A DNA stretch of 64,000 nucleotides. Source: Prorocentrum cordatum. Lineage: Eukaryota; Sar; Dinophyceae; Prorocentrales; Prorocentraceae. This document shows positions 20,925 through 31,049 of this stretch, one piece after another. The stretch's first letter is position 1. Every line of letters begins with the position of its first letter. The notes beneath the pieces are model-generated. The model was given only the letters and a program-made list of their open reading frames with translations, ran no database searches and was not told the DNA's origin. The position numbers were made by a program, and so were the translations under genes. Location of the stretch: contig CAUYUJ010020763.1 of assembly GCA_963575745.1 (NCBI GenBank), positions 62,001 to 126,000 of the forward strand, given 5' to 3'.

Positions 20925-21958
20925 CCCGAACGAGTCACACCAGGACGAGGGGCCCGAACGACTCACACCACGAGGGGCCCGAACGACTCACACACAAGGA
21001 GGGGCCCGAACGACTCACACCAGGACGAGGGGCCCGAACGACTCACACCACGAGGAGCCCGAACGACTCACACACAAGGAGGAGCCCGAACGACTCACAC
21101 CAGGACGAGGGCCCCGAACGACTCACACCACGAGGAGCCCGAACGACTCACACCAAGGAGGGGCCCGACGGACTCACACCAGGACGAGGGGCCCGAACGA
21201 CTCACACCACGAGGAGCCCGAACGACTCACACACAAGGAGGGGCCCGAACGACTCACACCAGGACGAGGGGCCCGAACGACTCACACCACGAGGAACGAC
21301 TGGAGGGGCCCGAACGACTCACACCAGGACGAGGGCCCGAACGACTCACACCACCCCGAACACTCACACCACGCCCGAACGACTCACACACAGGAGGAGC
21401 CCGAACGACTCACACCAGAGGGGCCCGAACGACTCACACCACCCCGAACGACTCACACCACGAGGAGCCCGAACGAGGGAGGGGCCCGAACGACTCACAC
21501 CAGGACGAGGGGCCCGAACGACTCACACCACGAGAAGCCCGAACGACTCACACACAGAGAACGACTCACACCAGGACGAGGGGCCCGAACGACTCACACC
21601 ACGAGGAGCCCGAACGACTCACACTCAAGGAGGGGACCGAACGACTCACATCAGGACGAGGGGCCCGAACGACTCACACCACGAGGAGCCCGAACGACTC
21701 GCACACAAGGAGGGGCCCGAACGACTCACACCAGGACGAGGGGCCCGAACGAATCACACCACGAGGAGCCCGAACGACTCACACACAAGGAGGGGCCCGA
21801 CCGAATCACACCAGGACGAGGGGCCCGAACGACTCACACCTCGAGGAGCCCGAAAGTGCGACACACAAGGAGGGGCACGAACGACTCACACCAGGACGAG
21901 GGGCACGAACGACTCACACCACGAGGAGCCCGAACGACTCACACACAAGGACGAGCCC
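20925..21958. repeat. 25/28-bp minisatellite, antisense block
   Basis: About 38 copies of CCGAACGACTCACACCA with AGGACGAGGGGC, CGAGGAGC or ACAAGGAGGGGC. It is the reverse complement of the unit at 18715-19137 and 25408-28640. Many units group as 28+25+27 bp. Two plus-strand frames are open through the same DNA for more than 450 codons each, which shows that openness here is not evidence of coding. Confidence 0.95.
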
Positions 21959-23280
21959 ACTGTGGAGCTCAGGCAGTTGTACCAATTGGTGTGGGCGCTC
22001 ATTGGGTTCAGTGGATTTGTTCGGTGCCCTCCTCTGTTGGAGAGTCGTTCGAGCTTCCCCTCCTGGTACGAAGCGTTCGGGCCCCTCCTCGTTCTCGAAG
22101 TCGTTCGGCGAGACGCCCGAACGACTCACACAAGGAGGGGCCCGAACGACTCAAACCAGGGCGAGGGGGCCGGCCCGAGGTGGTCGCCGATACTGTCTCG
22201 TAGTATTGGTGTTTGCTGGGTTCCTTGGGGTGTGAGGCAGTGGGCTCGGATGGTGTATGGTCTTTCCTGCAGTACTGGTGAGGTCATTACGAACCACTAT
22301 GGATGGTACGCTGCTATACGAGAGTACGTCCGGGTACAGTGAGGCTGGAAACTGGATGTTGCATCGATGGCTTCGTGGATATCCGTTGGCGAGTCGCCCC
22401 CGTTCCAGTACGCACACGATGTACCCAGACAAGCCCGATGAGCGCCTCAGCAACACCAAGAGCGCGACGAGACGTGAGCAGGACGCTCGGACACTCCACC
22501 GTCGCCAGGCTCTTGACGAAATCTCCGAGGCTTCCACCGATCGGGCTGATGACGTGGATGGCGCGCAGGCCCACAGGGGTAGCCGTCCGCCACCCGCGCC
22601 TGGTCCGGCACCTTCCAGGCAAGAGAGCCACGCTTTTCTGGACGCCCGTATGACTGGGTTGGAGGAACACGTATGGCATTGGGCTCAGATGGCGTATGCA
22701 CGGTATTGCACGACTGTCGAGTGCACTACTTACCATTATGATTCTGGGTAGAGCGAGTCGGGACACGGAATGTTGCCTCAACTCAGTTTCCGTTCTTTGG
22801 TTCTTTGGTGTTGGTTTCTATACTCTGTAATGGTGCTGGTTATTCTGCTCAGGTTCGGGCCCATCGTCCTGGTGTGAGTCGTTCGGGCTCCTCGTGGGGC
22901 CTCATTGGTGGGATTACCTTGTGATACAGCGCTCAATCAGTAATGGGTGTTATCGCTGCTCGTCGACCCAGACTCTGTCCACACGCGTGAGGGACCGCCG
23001 ATCGCTGAGATCTTGCGCCCATCTTGGTTTTGCCTCGATGCGGCAGCGCTGCTGGATTAGATTAGATCGGCCATCACGCTTACGGGCTCGCCACTTTTTG
23101 TTGTGATGCATGTTTCATTCCTTGCCCCATTGGCCCCGCCCTCGTGGCAGCAGCGTTGTCGCGGCTAACGCCCGAGGACATGCAGGCACGGTTGCCACCG
23201 CGGGATGCCCCAGACACGCGCCACTGTCGAGCTTTTATGTGCAGGATCTCGCCCCTTTGCGAAATGTGGGCACCCTGCCC
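21959..23280. other. unassigned, with a few stray minisatellite units
   Basis: Isolated units of the same minisatellite remain at about 22113-22165 (antisense) and 22871-22898 (sense). The plus frame at 22257-22751 is open but not recognised. Confidence 0.4.
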
Positions 23281-23284
23281 CGTC

Positions 23285-23350
23285 AAACACACACACGCAC
23301 ATACATGCAAAACACACACGCAAAACACACACACACACACACACACACAT
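23285..23350. repeat. (CA)n microsatellite
   Basis: ACACAC runs with GC and AAA interruptions. Confidence 0.95.
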
Positions 23351-23639
23351 ACGCAATAACAAATTTTTCACTGCGTGGAGCTCCCCATATGCGCATCTAC
23401 TCGCATGGACCTGTCCGCCGTGAATGTCTAGGCGCAAGAGCTTTCGAATATTGACGGGCTTCAGTTGTGACGGTCTGGACATCAATCTAACTGCGAATGA
23501 ATTGGAGTGTGAATGAGCCTCAGTAGTACGAGCGCGTCTCTGCGCATGAGCCTGGGGCCTCCTGGGGCCTCCTGAAACCTACTGGGGTTTCCTGGGGTAT
23601 CCAGGAGCCTATTGGGACCTCCTGGGACCTCCTAGGAAG

Positions 23640-23925
23640 GTTTCGTGCCCCAGGGGAGGCGCAATCTATAGCAACAGACGTACATAAAACATTGCGGATT
23701 AGAACCACAGGAGAAGGGCAATCTATAGGAACACACGTAAAACACCAAGGATTCGTGCCCCAGGAAATGCCCAATACATAGGAACATGAGTAAAACATTT
23801 AGGATTGTGTACACCGGAGAAGGACCATCTATAGAAACATACGTAGAACATCAAAGAATCGTGCTCCAGGTGAGGCCCAATCGATAGGAGCATGCGTAAA
23901 ACACATGGGATTGGAGCCACTCCTG
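23640..23925. repeat. 55-bp tandem repeat, five copies
   Basis: CAATCTATAGGAACA…CGTAAAACA..AAGGATT units with the marker at about 23662, 23719, 23772, 23827 and 23878 (51-57 bp apart). They are AT-richer than the surrounding repeats. Confidence 0.85.
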
Positions 23926-24190
23926 TTGCCTTATGAGGCCTCCTGCTCCTGGGGCCTCTCGGGGCCTCCTGTTGCCTTCCGAGGCCTCCTGGCGCTTCCT
24001 GTTGTCTCCTGGGGTCTCCTGTGGTTTCCTGAGGCCTTCTGGAGCTTCCTGGGGCCTCCTGGAGCCTCTTGGGACATCCTGTGGCCTCTTGAGTCTTTCT
24101 GTGGCCTCCTGATGCCTCCTGGGACCTCATGTGGTCTCCTGGAGCCTCCTGGAGCCTGTTGGAGCCTCCTGTGGCATCCTGAGAAGAATC
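23926..24190. repeat. GGCCTCCTGGGG short-repeat block
   Basis: GGCCTCCTG, GGAGCCTCCTGG and TGTGGCCTCCTG words repeat, a variant of the CCTCTTGG family. A smaller block of the same words lies at 23550-23640. Confidence 0.85.
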
Positions 24191-24239
24191 TGCGCCCACG
24201 AGCCTGGCCACCAAAACTAAGCAAACCGATCGAGACATC

Positions 24240-24838
24240 CTCAAATCTGGCCCACCTGGGGGGTGAAAATGAGCGCCTCGCTCGAGACATCCTCCAAATC
24301 TGCTCCGAAAGCGAAGGATGTTGGGCACAGAAACAGGCAAACCGCCTGAGACATCCCCACAAAATGGCCGCGAACGAGCCCGTGCAACCACCCCTGGCGG
24401 CTCCCCTTAGGGGTGCTGAAATGAGCGCCTCGCTCGAGACATCCTCCAAATCTGCTCCGAAAGCGAAGGATGTTGGGCACAGAAACAGGCAAACCGCCTG
24501 AGACATCCCCACAAAATGGCCGCGAACGAGCCCGTGCAACCACCCCTGGCGGCTCCCTTTGGGGGTGCTGAAATGAGCGCCTCGTTCGAGACATCCTCCA
24601 AATCTGCTCCGAAAGCGAAGGCAGGCAAACCGCCTGAGACATCCCCACAAAATGGCCGCGAACGAGCTCGTGCAAAGGGGTGCTGAAATGAGCGCTTCGC
24701 TCGAGACATCCTCCAAATTTGCTCCGAAAGCGAAGGATGTTGGGCACAGAAACAGGCAAACCGCCTGAGACATCCCCACAAAATGGCCGCGAACGAGCCC
24801 GTGCAACCACCCCTGGCGGCTCCCCTTAGGGGTGCTGA
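24240..24838. repeat. 152-bp satellite, four copies
   Basis: ATGAGCGCCTCGCTCGAGAC starts copies at 24269, 24421, 24573 and 24688. The first two spacings are exactly 152 bp; the third copy lacks about 37 bp. Copies are nearly identical, and each contains a CGAAAGCGAAGG and an AAACCGCCTGAGACATCC segment. The period is not a multiple of three. Confidence 0.95.
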
Positions 24839-24840
24839 TG

Positions 24841-25005
24841 TGTACGTCTGGGTATGACTAATACTGTGTATGAGTAAGTATGTGTATGAGTAAGTCTGTA
24901 TATGAGTACGTCTGAGTGTGAGTAAGTCTGAGTATGAGTAGGTATGAGTATGAGTAAGTCTGAGTATGAGTAAGTCTGTGTATGAGCAAGTCTGAGTATG
25001 TCCGA
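24841..25005. repeat. TATGAGTAAGTCTG tandem repeat
   Basis: About a dozen 12-14 bp units of the type GAGTATGAGTAAGTCTG. It starts right at the end of the 152-bp satellite. Confidence 0.9.
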
Positions 25006-25407
25006 CAAGAGGGGAGGAGAAAAGAGGAGGAGGAAGGAGGAGGAGGACGAGTAGGAGGCGTCCAAGTAATAACAAGAACCCCATCTTAGGATATGGGGAA
25101 TAAACATAAACACACGGACAGAGTTTGAACCTTTCCCCTCGCTGCCAAGGGGGTGAGAGGTCAGGCGATTTTTTCCTGAGAGGTCGACCGGGTCCTCGCC
25201 AGGCCTGGAAGTCGAACCTCCGATGCTTCGTCTACGGCGCTCGTGCGCAGTAGGCGCGTCGTGCGTTACGCAACGTGCTGGCTGAACTGCACCCGCCCTT
25301 GTCCATCAAAGAAAGGACAAACAAACCAAAGCAGGAAGAAGTCCTCCCCTAATCTTGCAGGTTTACAGTGCCACGGGAGTGACTCCAGAGATAATGCAAG
25401 AGTTCGG
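25006..25407. other. unassigned
   Basis: A GGA-rich run at 25010-25050, then mixed sequence without a recognised gene. Confidence 0.4.
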
Positions 25408-27780
25408 TTCTCTGTGCGTCGTTCGGGCTCCTCGTGGGGCCCCTTGGGGGCCTCTTGGAGCCTCTTGGGGCCTCTTGGAGGCCTCTTGGGGGCCTCTGGG
25501 GGGCCTTTTGGGGGTCTTTGGGGGCCTCTTGGGGCCTCTTGGGGGCCTCTTGAGGAGCGCTGCTCCTCCTCCTCCTGGTGTGACTCGTTCGGGTTCCTCG
25601 TGGTGTGAGTCGTTCGAGGCCCGCGTCGTGGTGTGAGTCGTTCGGGCTCCTCGTGGTGTGAGTCGTTCGGGCGCCTCGTCCTGGTGTGAGTCGTTCGGGC
25701 CCCTCCTTGTGGTGTGAGTCGTTCGGGCTCTTCGTGGTGTGAGTCGTTCGGGCCCCTCGTCCTGGTGTGAGTCGTTCGGGCTCCTCGTGGGGCCTCTTGG
25801 GGGCCTCTTGGAGCCTCTTGGGGCCTCTTGGGGGCCTCTTGGGGGCCTCTTGGGGGCCTCTGGGGGGCCTCTGGGAGGGGGCCTCTTGGGGAGCGCTGCT
25901 CCTCCTCCTGGTGTGACTCGTTCGGGCTCCTCGTGGTGTGAGTCGTTCGGGGCCCGCGTCGTGGTGTGAGTCGTTCGGGCTCCTCGTGGTGTGAGTCGTT
26001 CGGGCGCCTCGTCCTGATGTGAGTCGTTCGGGCCCCTCCTTGTGGTGTGAGTCGTTCGGGCTCTTCGTGGTATGAGTCGTTGGGGCCCCTCGTCGTGGTG
26101 TGAGTCGTTCGGGCTCCTCGTGGTGTGAGTCGTTCGGGCGCCTCGTCCTGGTGTGAGTCGTTCGGGCCCTTCCTTGTGGTGTGAGTCGTTCGGGCTTTTC
26201 GTGGTATGAGTCGTTGGGGCCCCTCGTCTCGGTGTGAGTCGTTCGGGCTCCTCGTGGGGCCTCTTGGGGGCCTCTTGGAGCATCTTGGGGCCCCTTGGAT
26301 GCCTCTTGGGGGCCTCTGGGGGGCCTCTTGGGGGTCTCTTGGGGCCTCTTGGGGCCTCTTGGGGGCCTCTTGAGGAGCGCTGCTCCTCCTCCTGGTGTGA
26401 CTCGTTCGGGCTCCTCGTGGTGTGAGTCGTTCGAGGCCCGCGTCGTGGTGTGAGTCGTTCGGGCTCCTCGTGGTGTGAGTCGTTCGGGCGCCTCGTCCTG
26501 GTGTGAGTCGTTCGGGCCCCTCCTTGCGGTGTGAGTCGTTCGGGTCTTCGTGGTATGAGTCGTTGGGGCCCCTCGTCCTGGTGTGAGTCGTTCGGGCTCC
26601 TCGTGGGGCCTCTTGGGGGCCTCTTGGAGCCTCTTGGGGCCTCTTGGGGGCCTCTTGGGGGCCTCTTCTTGGGGGTCTCTTGGGGCCTCTTGGGGCCTCT
26701 TGGGGGCCTCTTGAGGAGCGCTGCTCCTCCTCCTGGTGTGACTCGTTCGGGCTCCTCGTGGTGTGAGTCGTTCGGGGCCCGCGTCGTGGTGTGAGTCGTT
26801 CGGGCTCCTCGTGGTGTGAGTCGTTCGGGCGCCTCGTCCTGGTGTGAGTCGTTCGGGCCCCTCCTTGTGGTGTGAGTCGTTCGGGCTCATCGTGGTGTGA
26901 GTCGTTCGGGCCCCTCGTCCTGGTGTGAGTCGTTCGGGCTCATCGTGGGGCATCTTGGGGGCCTCTTGGAGCCTCTTGGGGCCTCTTGGGGGCCTCTTGG
27001 GGGCCCCTTGGGGGCCTCTGGGGGCCTCTTGGGGGGGGCCTCTTGGGGCCTCTTGGGCCTCTTGGGGGGGGCCTCTTGGGGCCTCCTTCTTGGGGGCCTC
27101 TTGGGGGCCTCCTGGTGTGAGTCGTTCGGGCCCCTCCTTGTGGTGTGAGTCGTTCGGGCTCTTCGTGGTATGAGTCGTTGGGGCCCCTCGTCCTGGTGTG
27201 AGTCGTTCGGGCTCCTCGTGGGGCCTCTTGGGGGCCTCTTCTGGGGCCTCTTGGGCCTCTTGGGGCCTCTGGGGGCCTCTTGGGGGTCTCTTGGGGCCTC
27301 TTGGGGCCTATTGGGGGCCTCTTGAGGAGCGCTGCTCCTCCTCCTGGTGTGACTCGTTTCGGGCCCTCGTGGTGTGAGTCGTTCGGGCTCCTCTCGTTCG
27401 GGCTCCTCGTGGTGTGAGTCGTTCGGGCGCCTCGTCCTGGTGTGAGTCGTTCGGGCCCCTCTTGTGGTGTGAGTCGTTCGGGCTCTTCGTGGTATGAGTC
27501 CTTGGGGCCCCTCGTCCTGGTGTGAGTCGTTCGGGCTCCTCGTGGGGCCTCTTGGGGGCCTCTTGGAGCCTCTTGGGGCCTGTTGGGGGCCTCTTGGGGG
27601 CCTCTGGGGGGCCTCTTGGGGGTCTCTTGGGGCCTCTTGGGGCCTTTTGGGAGCCTCTTGAGAGCCTCTTGGGGGCCTCTTGGGGCCTCCTGGGGGCCTC
27701 TTGGGTGCCTCTGGGAGGCCTCTTGGGAGCCTCCTGGGGGCCTCTTGGGGTCATCTTGGGGCCTCCGGCGACCCCCCTTC
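25408..27780. repeat. higher-order array: minisatellite plus GGCCTCTTGGGG blocks
   Basis: Six to eight 25/28-bp minisatellite units alternate with about 100-160 bp of GGCCTCTTGGGG words, most cycles ending in GAGGAGCGCTGCTCCTCC. The junction CTCCTCGTGGGGCCTCTTGG recurs at 25428, 25781, 26249, 26598, 26939 (CTCATC), 27212 and 27536, giving cycles of 273-468 bp. This is the largest repeat block of the window. Confidence 0.95.
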
Positions 27781-27861
27781 AAAAGCGCAAATGAGCGCTG
27801 CCCCCTGAGAAGGACAAAATGAGGCCAAAACCTTTGTAAAAGCAATGATGTTGCTATGAAG
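27781..27861. repeat. 75-bp module (GAGCGCTGCCCCCTGAGAAGG), copy 1
   Basis: GAGCGCTGCCCCCTGAGAAGG followed by ACAAAATGAGGCCAAAACC and GCAATGATGTTGCTATGAAGG. Two more copies lie at 28890-29040. Confidence 0.85.
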
Positions 27862-28395
<534 letters not shown>

Positions 28396-28449
28396 TGGCC
28401 GGTCTTCCATGCGTAGAAAGTAAGTAAAAAGAAGAGGTAGAAGTTAGTT

Positions 28450-28888
28450 GTAGTGTGAAGTCGTTCGGGGCCCGCCGTCCTTGGGTGTGAGTCGTTCGGG
28501 CTCCTCGTGGTGTGAGTCGTTCGAGCGCCTCGTCCTGGTGTGAGTCGTTCGGGCCCCTCCTTCTGGTGTGAGTCGTTCGGGCTCTTCGTGGTGTGAGTCG
28601 TTCGGGCCCCTCGTCCTGGTGTGAGTCGTTCGGGCTCCTCGTGGGGCCTCTTGGGGGCCTCTTGGAGCCTATTGGGGCCTCTTGGGGGCCTCTTGGGGGC
28701 CTCTTGGGGGCCTCTTGGGGGCCTCTTGGGGCCTCTTGGGGCCTCTTGGGGGCCTCCTCTTGGGGGCCTCTTGGGGGCCTCTTGGGGCCGTTTGGGGGCC
28801 TGGGGGGTCTCTTGGAGGCCTCTTGGGAGCCTCCTGGGGGCCTCTTGGGGACATCTTGGGGCCTCTGGCGACCTCCTCAGAAGCGCAA
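28450..28888. repeat. minisatellite plus GGCCTCTTGGGG block, second copy
   Basis: Seven minisatellite units, then the CTCCTCGTGGGGCCTCTTGG junction at 28634 and about 250 bp of GGCCTCTTGGGG words. Confidence 0.95.
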
Positions 28889-29275
28889 AGAAGAGCTGCC
28901 CCCTGAGAAGGACAAAATGAAGCCAAAAACCTTAGTAAAATCAATGATTTTGCTGTGAAGGACGATGAGCGCTGCCCCCTCAGAAGTCCAAAATGGGGCC
29001 AAAACCCTAGTAAAATCAATGTTTTTGGCTTCACAGAAGAGGAGAGGGACTTATCTCCGCCCCCCCGTCGGGGCCAGAATCCTCGTGAGGGTCGTCGTTT
29101 TTTAGCCCTCCCAGGAGTCGAAATTGACCCCCCTGACGACCCGCGGGACCCCCTCTCCAGGCCCAGGGGGAGGGGGTAGGGGGAGGGGTAAACCCCTCCC
29201 CGAAGGGGAAGAAGGGGGGTTGAGGACAGAGAGAGCTCTCTAAACCACTCACGCCCAAAGGGCTGGTGGGATTTG
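28889..29275. repeat. composite-repeat 3' modules, copy 2
   Basis: Two tandem 75-bp modules (from 28890 and 28967), then a segment matching 19581-19750: CCAGGCCCAGGGGGAGGGGG, GGGGTAAACCCCTCCCCGAA, GAAGAAGGGGGGTT and CCACTCACGCCCAAAGGGCT. The GGGGTAAACCCC core can form a hairpin. Confidence 0.85.
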
Positions 29276-29350
29276 AATGTGGCAGGCACGCTTGTTTGGC
29301 GGTAGGCAGTTTTGGCGGCAGGCAGGCACGCTTGTTTGGCGGTAGACGTT
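29276..29350. repeat. short duplication, GGCAGGCACGCTTGTTTGGCGG
   Basis: GCAGGCACGCTTGTTTGGCG GTAG occurs twice, at about 29282 and 29324. Confidence 0.85.
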
Positions 29351-30830
29351 TCGTGCAATACTGCCCAGCCATCAACAGTCGGCATTTTCATGCCTGGTGT
29401 GCACGTTGCTTGCGCCACGAGACGAGGCCAGCGAATCACCACCAAGAGTGGTCGGACGGGCCCCCCCCCATGGCATCATCCACGCTGTGTTGCAGAACCA
29501 GGTCGGTGAGCCCGTGATGAGGGCACTCCTATCACAGTGGCAAGCCGCGCTTGCCCCGCGGCTTCCCGGCTCGCTCCCTTTTTTCCCAGCGCCCCACCAG
29601 AGCAGCTCTTGGCTGGGAGCGGACGGCGCACCCCGACCTGCAGGCGTGAAAGATCTTCGGGAGGTGCCAGGTCGCGAGGCTCCTCCCGACACTCTGCGAA
29701 TGACGCAAGGCCGCGAAACGGCGCGTTGACTTTTTTGGTCGGCGGGGCGAGAGCGAACCTCTTCCGCTAAAAGCTAGGCGGGCTACGCACAGCTCTAATT
29801 AGGGAGACAGGGCACAGGCGGGCGGGGCCTCAGGCGGCCGGAGAGGGCGGGGCCCAGGGTGCAGGCGGTGCCGAAGAGCTTGCACAGGGACGGCGCGTTG
29901 ACAAGGATGGTGGAGAACGTCTATCGAAGCCGCGCTGGTGGGGCGCACCGGCTGAAGGAGTAGCAGGCGGAACGGATCGACGCTCTCAACAGAGCAACCT
30001 TGTGGGCGGAGCAACGCGCCGCAGTCGCGGAGGCGCAGAGCTCGGACGGCGGCGGCGGCACAAGTTCGACAGCAGCAACCTCAGCAGCCAGAGCCGATCG
30101 GGCTGGCGTCGTGTTTTGCCAACGTGGCGGATTCATTGCGGAACGCAGTACGCGCCGACGCCGAATCATAGTAGATTCCCAGCTTGCATTGAGTCCCGTC
30201 TTGTTGACCGCCGCGTTCGATTCTGACAAGCGTGTCTGAGTAAAAAATGGTCTGCACATGCAGGCAATGCTCGGCCATGGCCTCGACCTCGACCGCGCCC
30301 TTTCGGCCAGAGGTAATGAGGCGCTGGAGGCGTGGCGCGTGCTTGCGGTATTCTACCATGAGTCTCAGAGCACGACGCGAAGTACAACGCTTGCTACACA
30401 GGAATTCCTGGTTTTTGATCCCCTACAGCGACATGTCAGGACATCCCATCGCTTTCGACTGCAGCGCGAAGTGCTGCGGGAAGGCGGTCGGCGCGGACTT
30501 CCCAGAGGCCGCCGGGATCGGCACGCCGGCCCGAAGCCTGAAGGGGGGCCCCTGGCATCTCCGAGCCCTGCTGCATGCGCCGCGGTCGATCCCAGCGGGA
30601 GAGATCGTCAACGTGAGAGATCGTCAAGATGCGGTCGATCCCAGCATGCGCAGCTTGAAGGGGAGCCTCTACGCGAGACATCGTCAGCGCCGCGGTGGAT
30701 CCCAGCGCAGCCCAGGCGGCAGCCCGCGCGGCCACGGTGCACCTCGCGCGCCCGTGGTCGGGGCGGCGGCACGGGCGCGAGCCTCCTGGGCGCAGCGCTG
30801 GCGCGCCGAGTGGGTTGGCGACGGCTCCTG
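29351..30830. other. unassigned
   Basis: Open frames at 29397-29729 and 30247-30830 lack recognised motifs. The segment 29910-30050 reads as a helical, charged peptide with a stop in it. No gene is called. Confidence 0.35.
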
Positions 30831-30831
30831 G

Positions 30832-30941
30832 CTCCTCCTCCTCCTCCTCCTCCTCCTCCTCCTCCTCCTCCTCCTCCTCCTCCTTCTCCTTCTCCTCCTC
30901 CTCCTCCTCCTCCTCCTCCTCCTCCTCCTCCTCCTCCTCCT
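30832..30941. repeat. (CTC)n array at the 3' side of the LINE
   Basis: About 110 bp of CTC with TTC interruptions. On the minus strand it is a (GGA)n run that follows the LINE ORF2 stop by about 108 bp. Confidence 0.95.
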
Positions 30942-31049
30942 TTTGCCGGCGGAGACTCAACAGAGGGCACAAAACAAGCATTCAGTACTTGAATTCATCA
31001 GAGGAATAAGTCGTGCGCAAGTGGGGGCAAGGAGAGGACCGAGATTCGT

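Noticed and set aside
20561-22342. 593-codon plus-strand open frame with Asn-Asp-Ser-His / Pro-Glu-Arg-Leu repeats
   Set aside because: It is the translation of the antisense minisatellite; a second plus frame is open over the same DNA, and unit lengths are not multiples of three.
25130-25250. tRNA-like words TTTGAACC and GTCGAACCTCC
   Set aside because: The T-arm cannot pair with a seven-base loop, and no matching acceptor stem or anticodon arm could be drawn on either strand.
25349-26953. 534-codon minus-strand open frame
   Set aside because: Runs through the higher-order repeat array and reads only its units; no unique sequence or domain.
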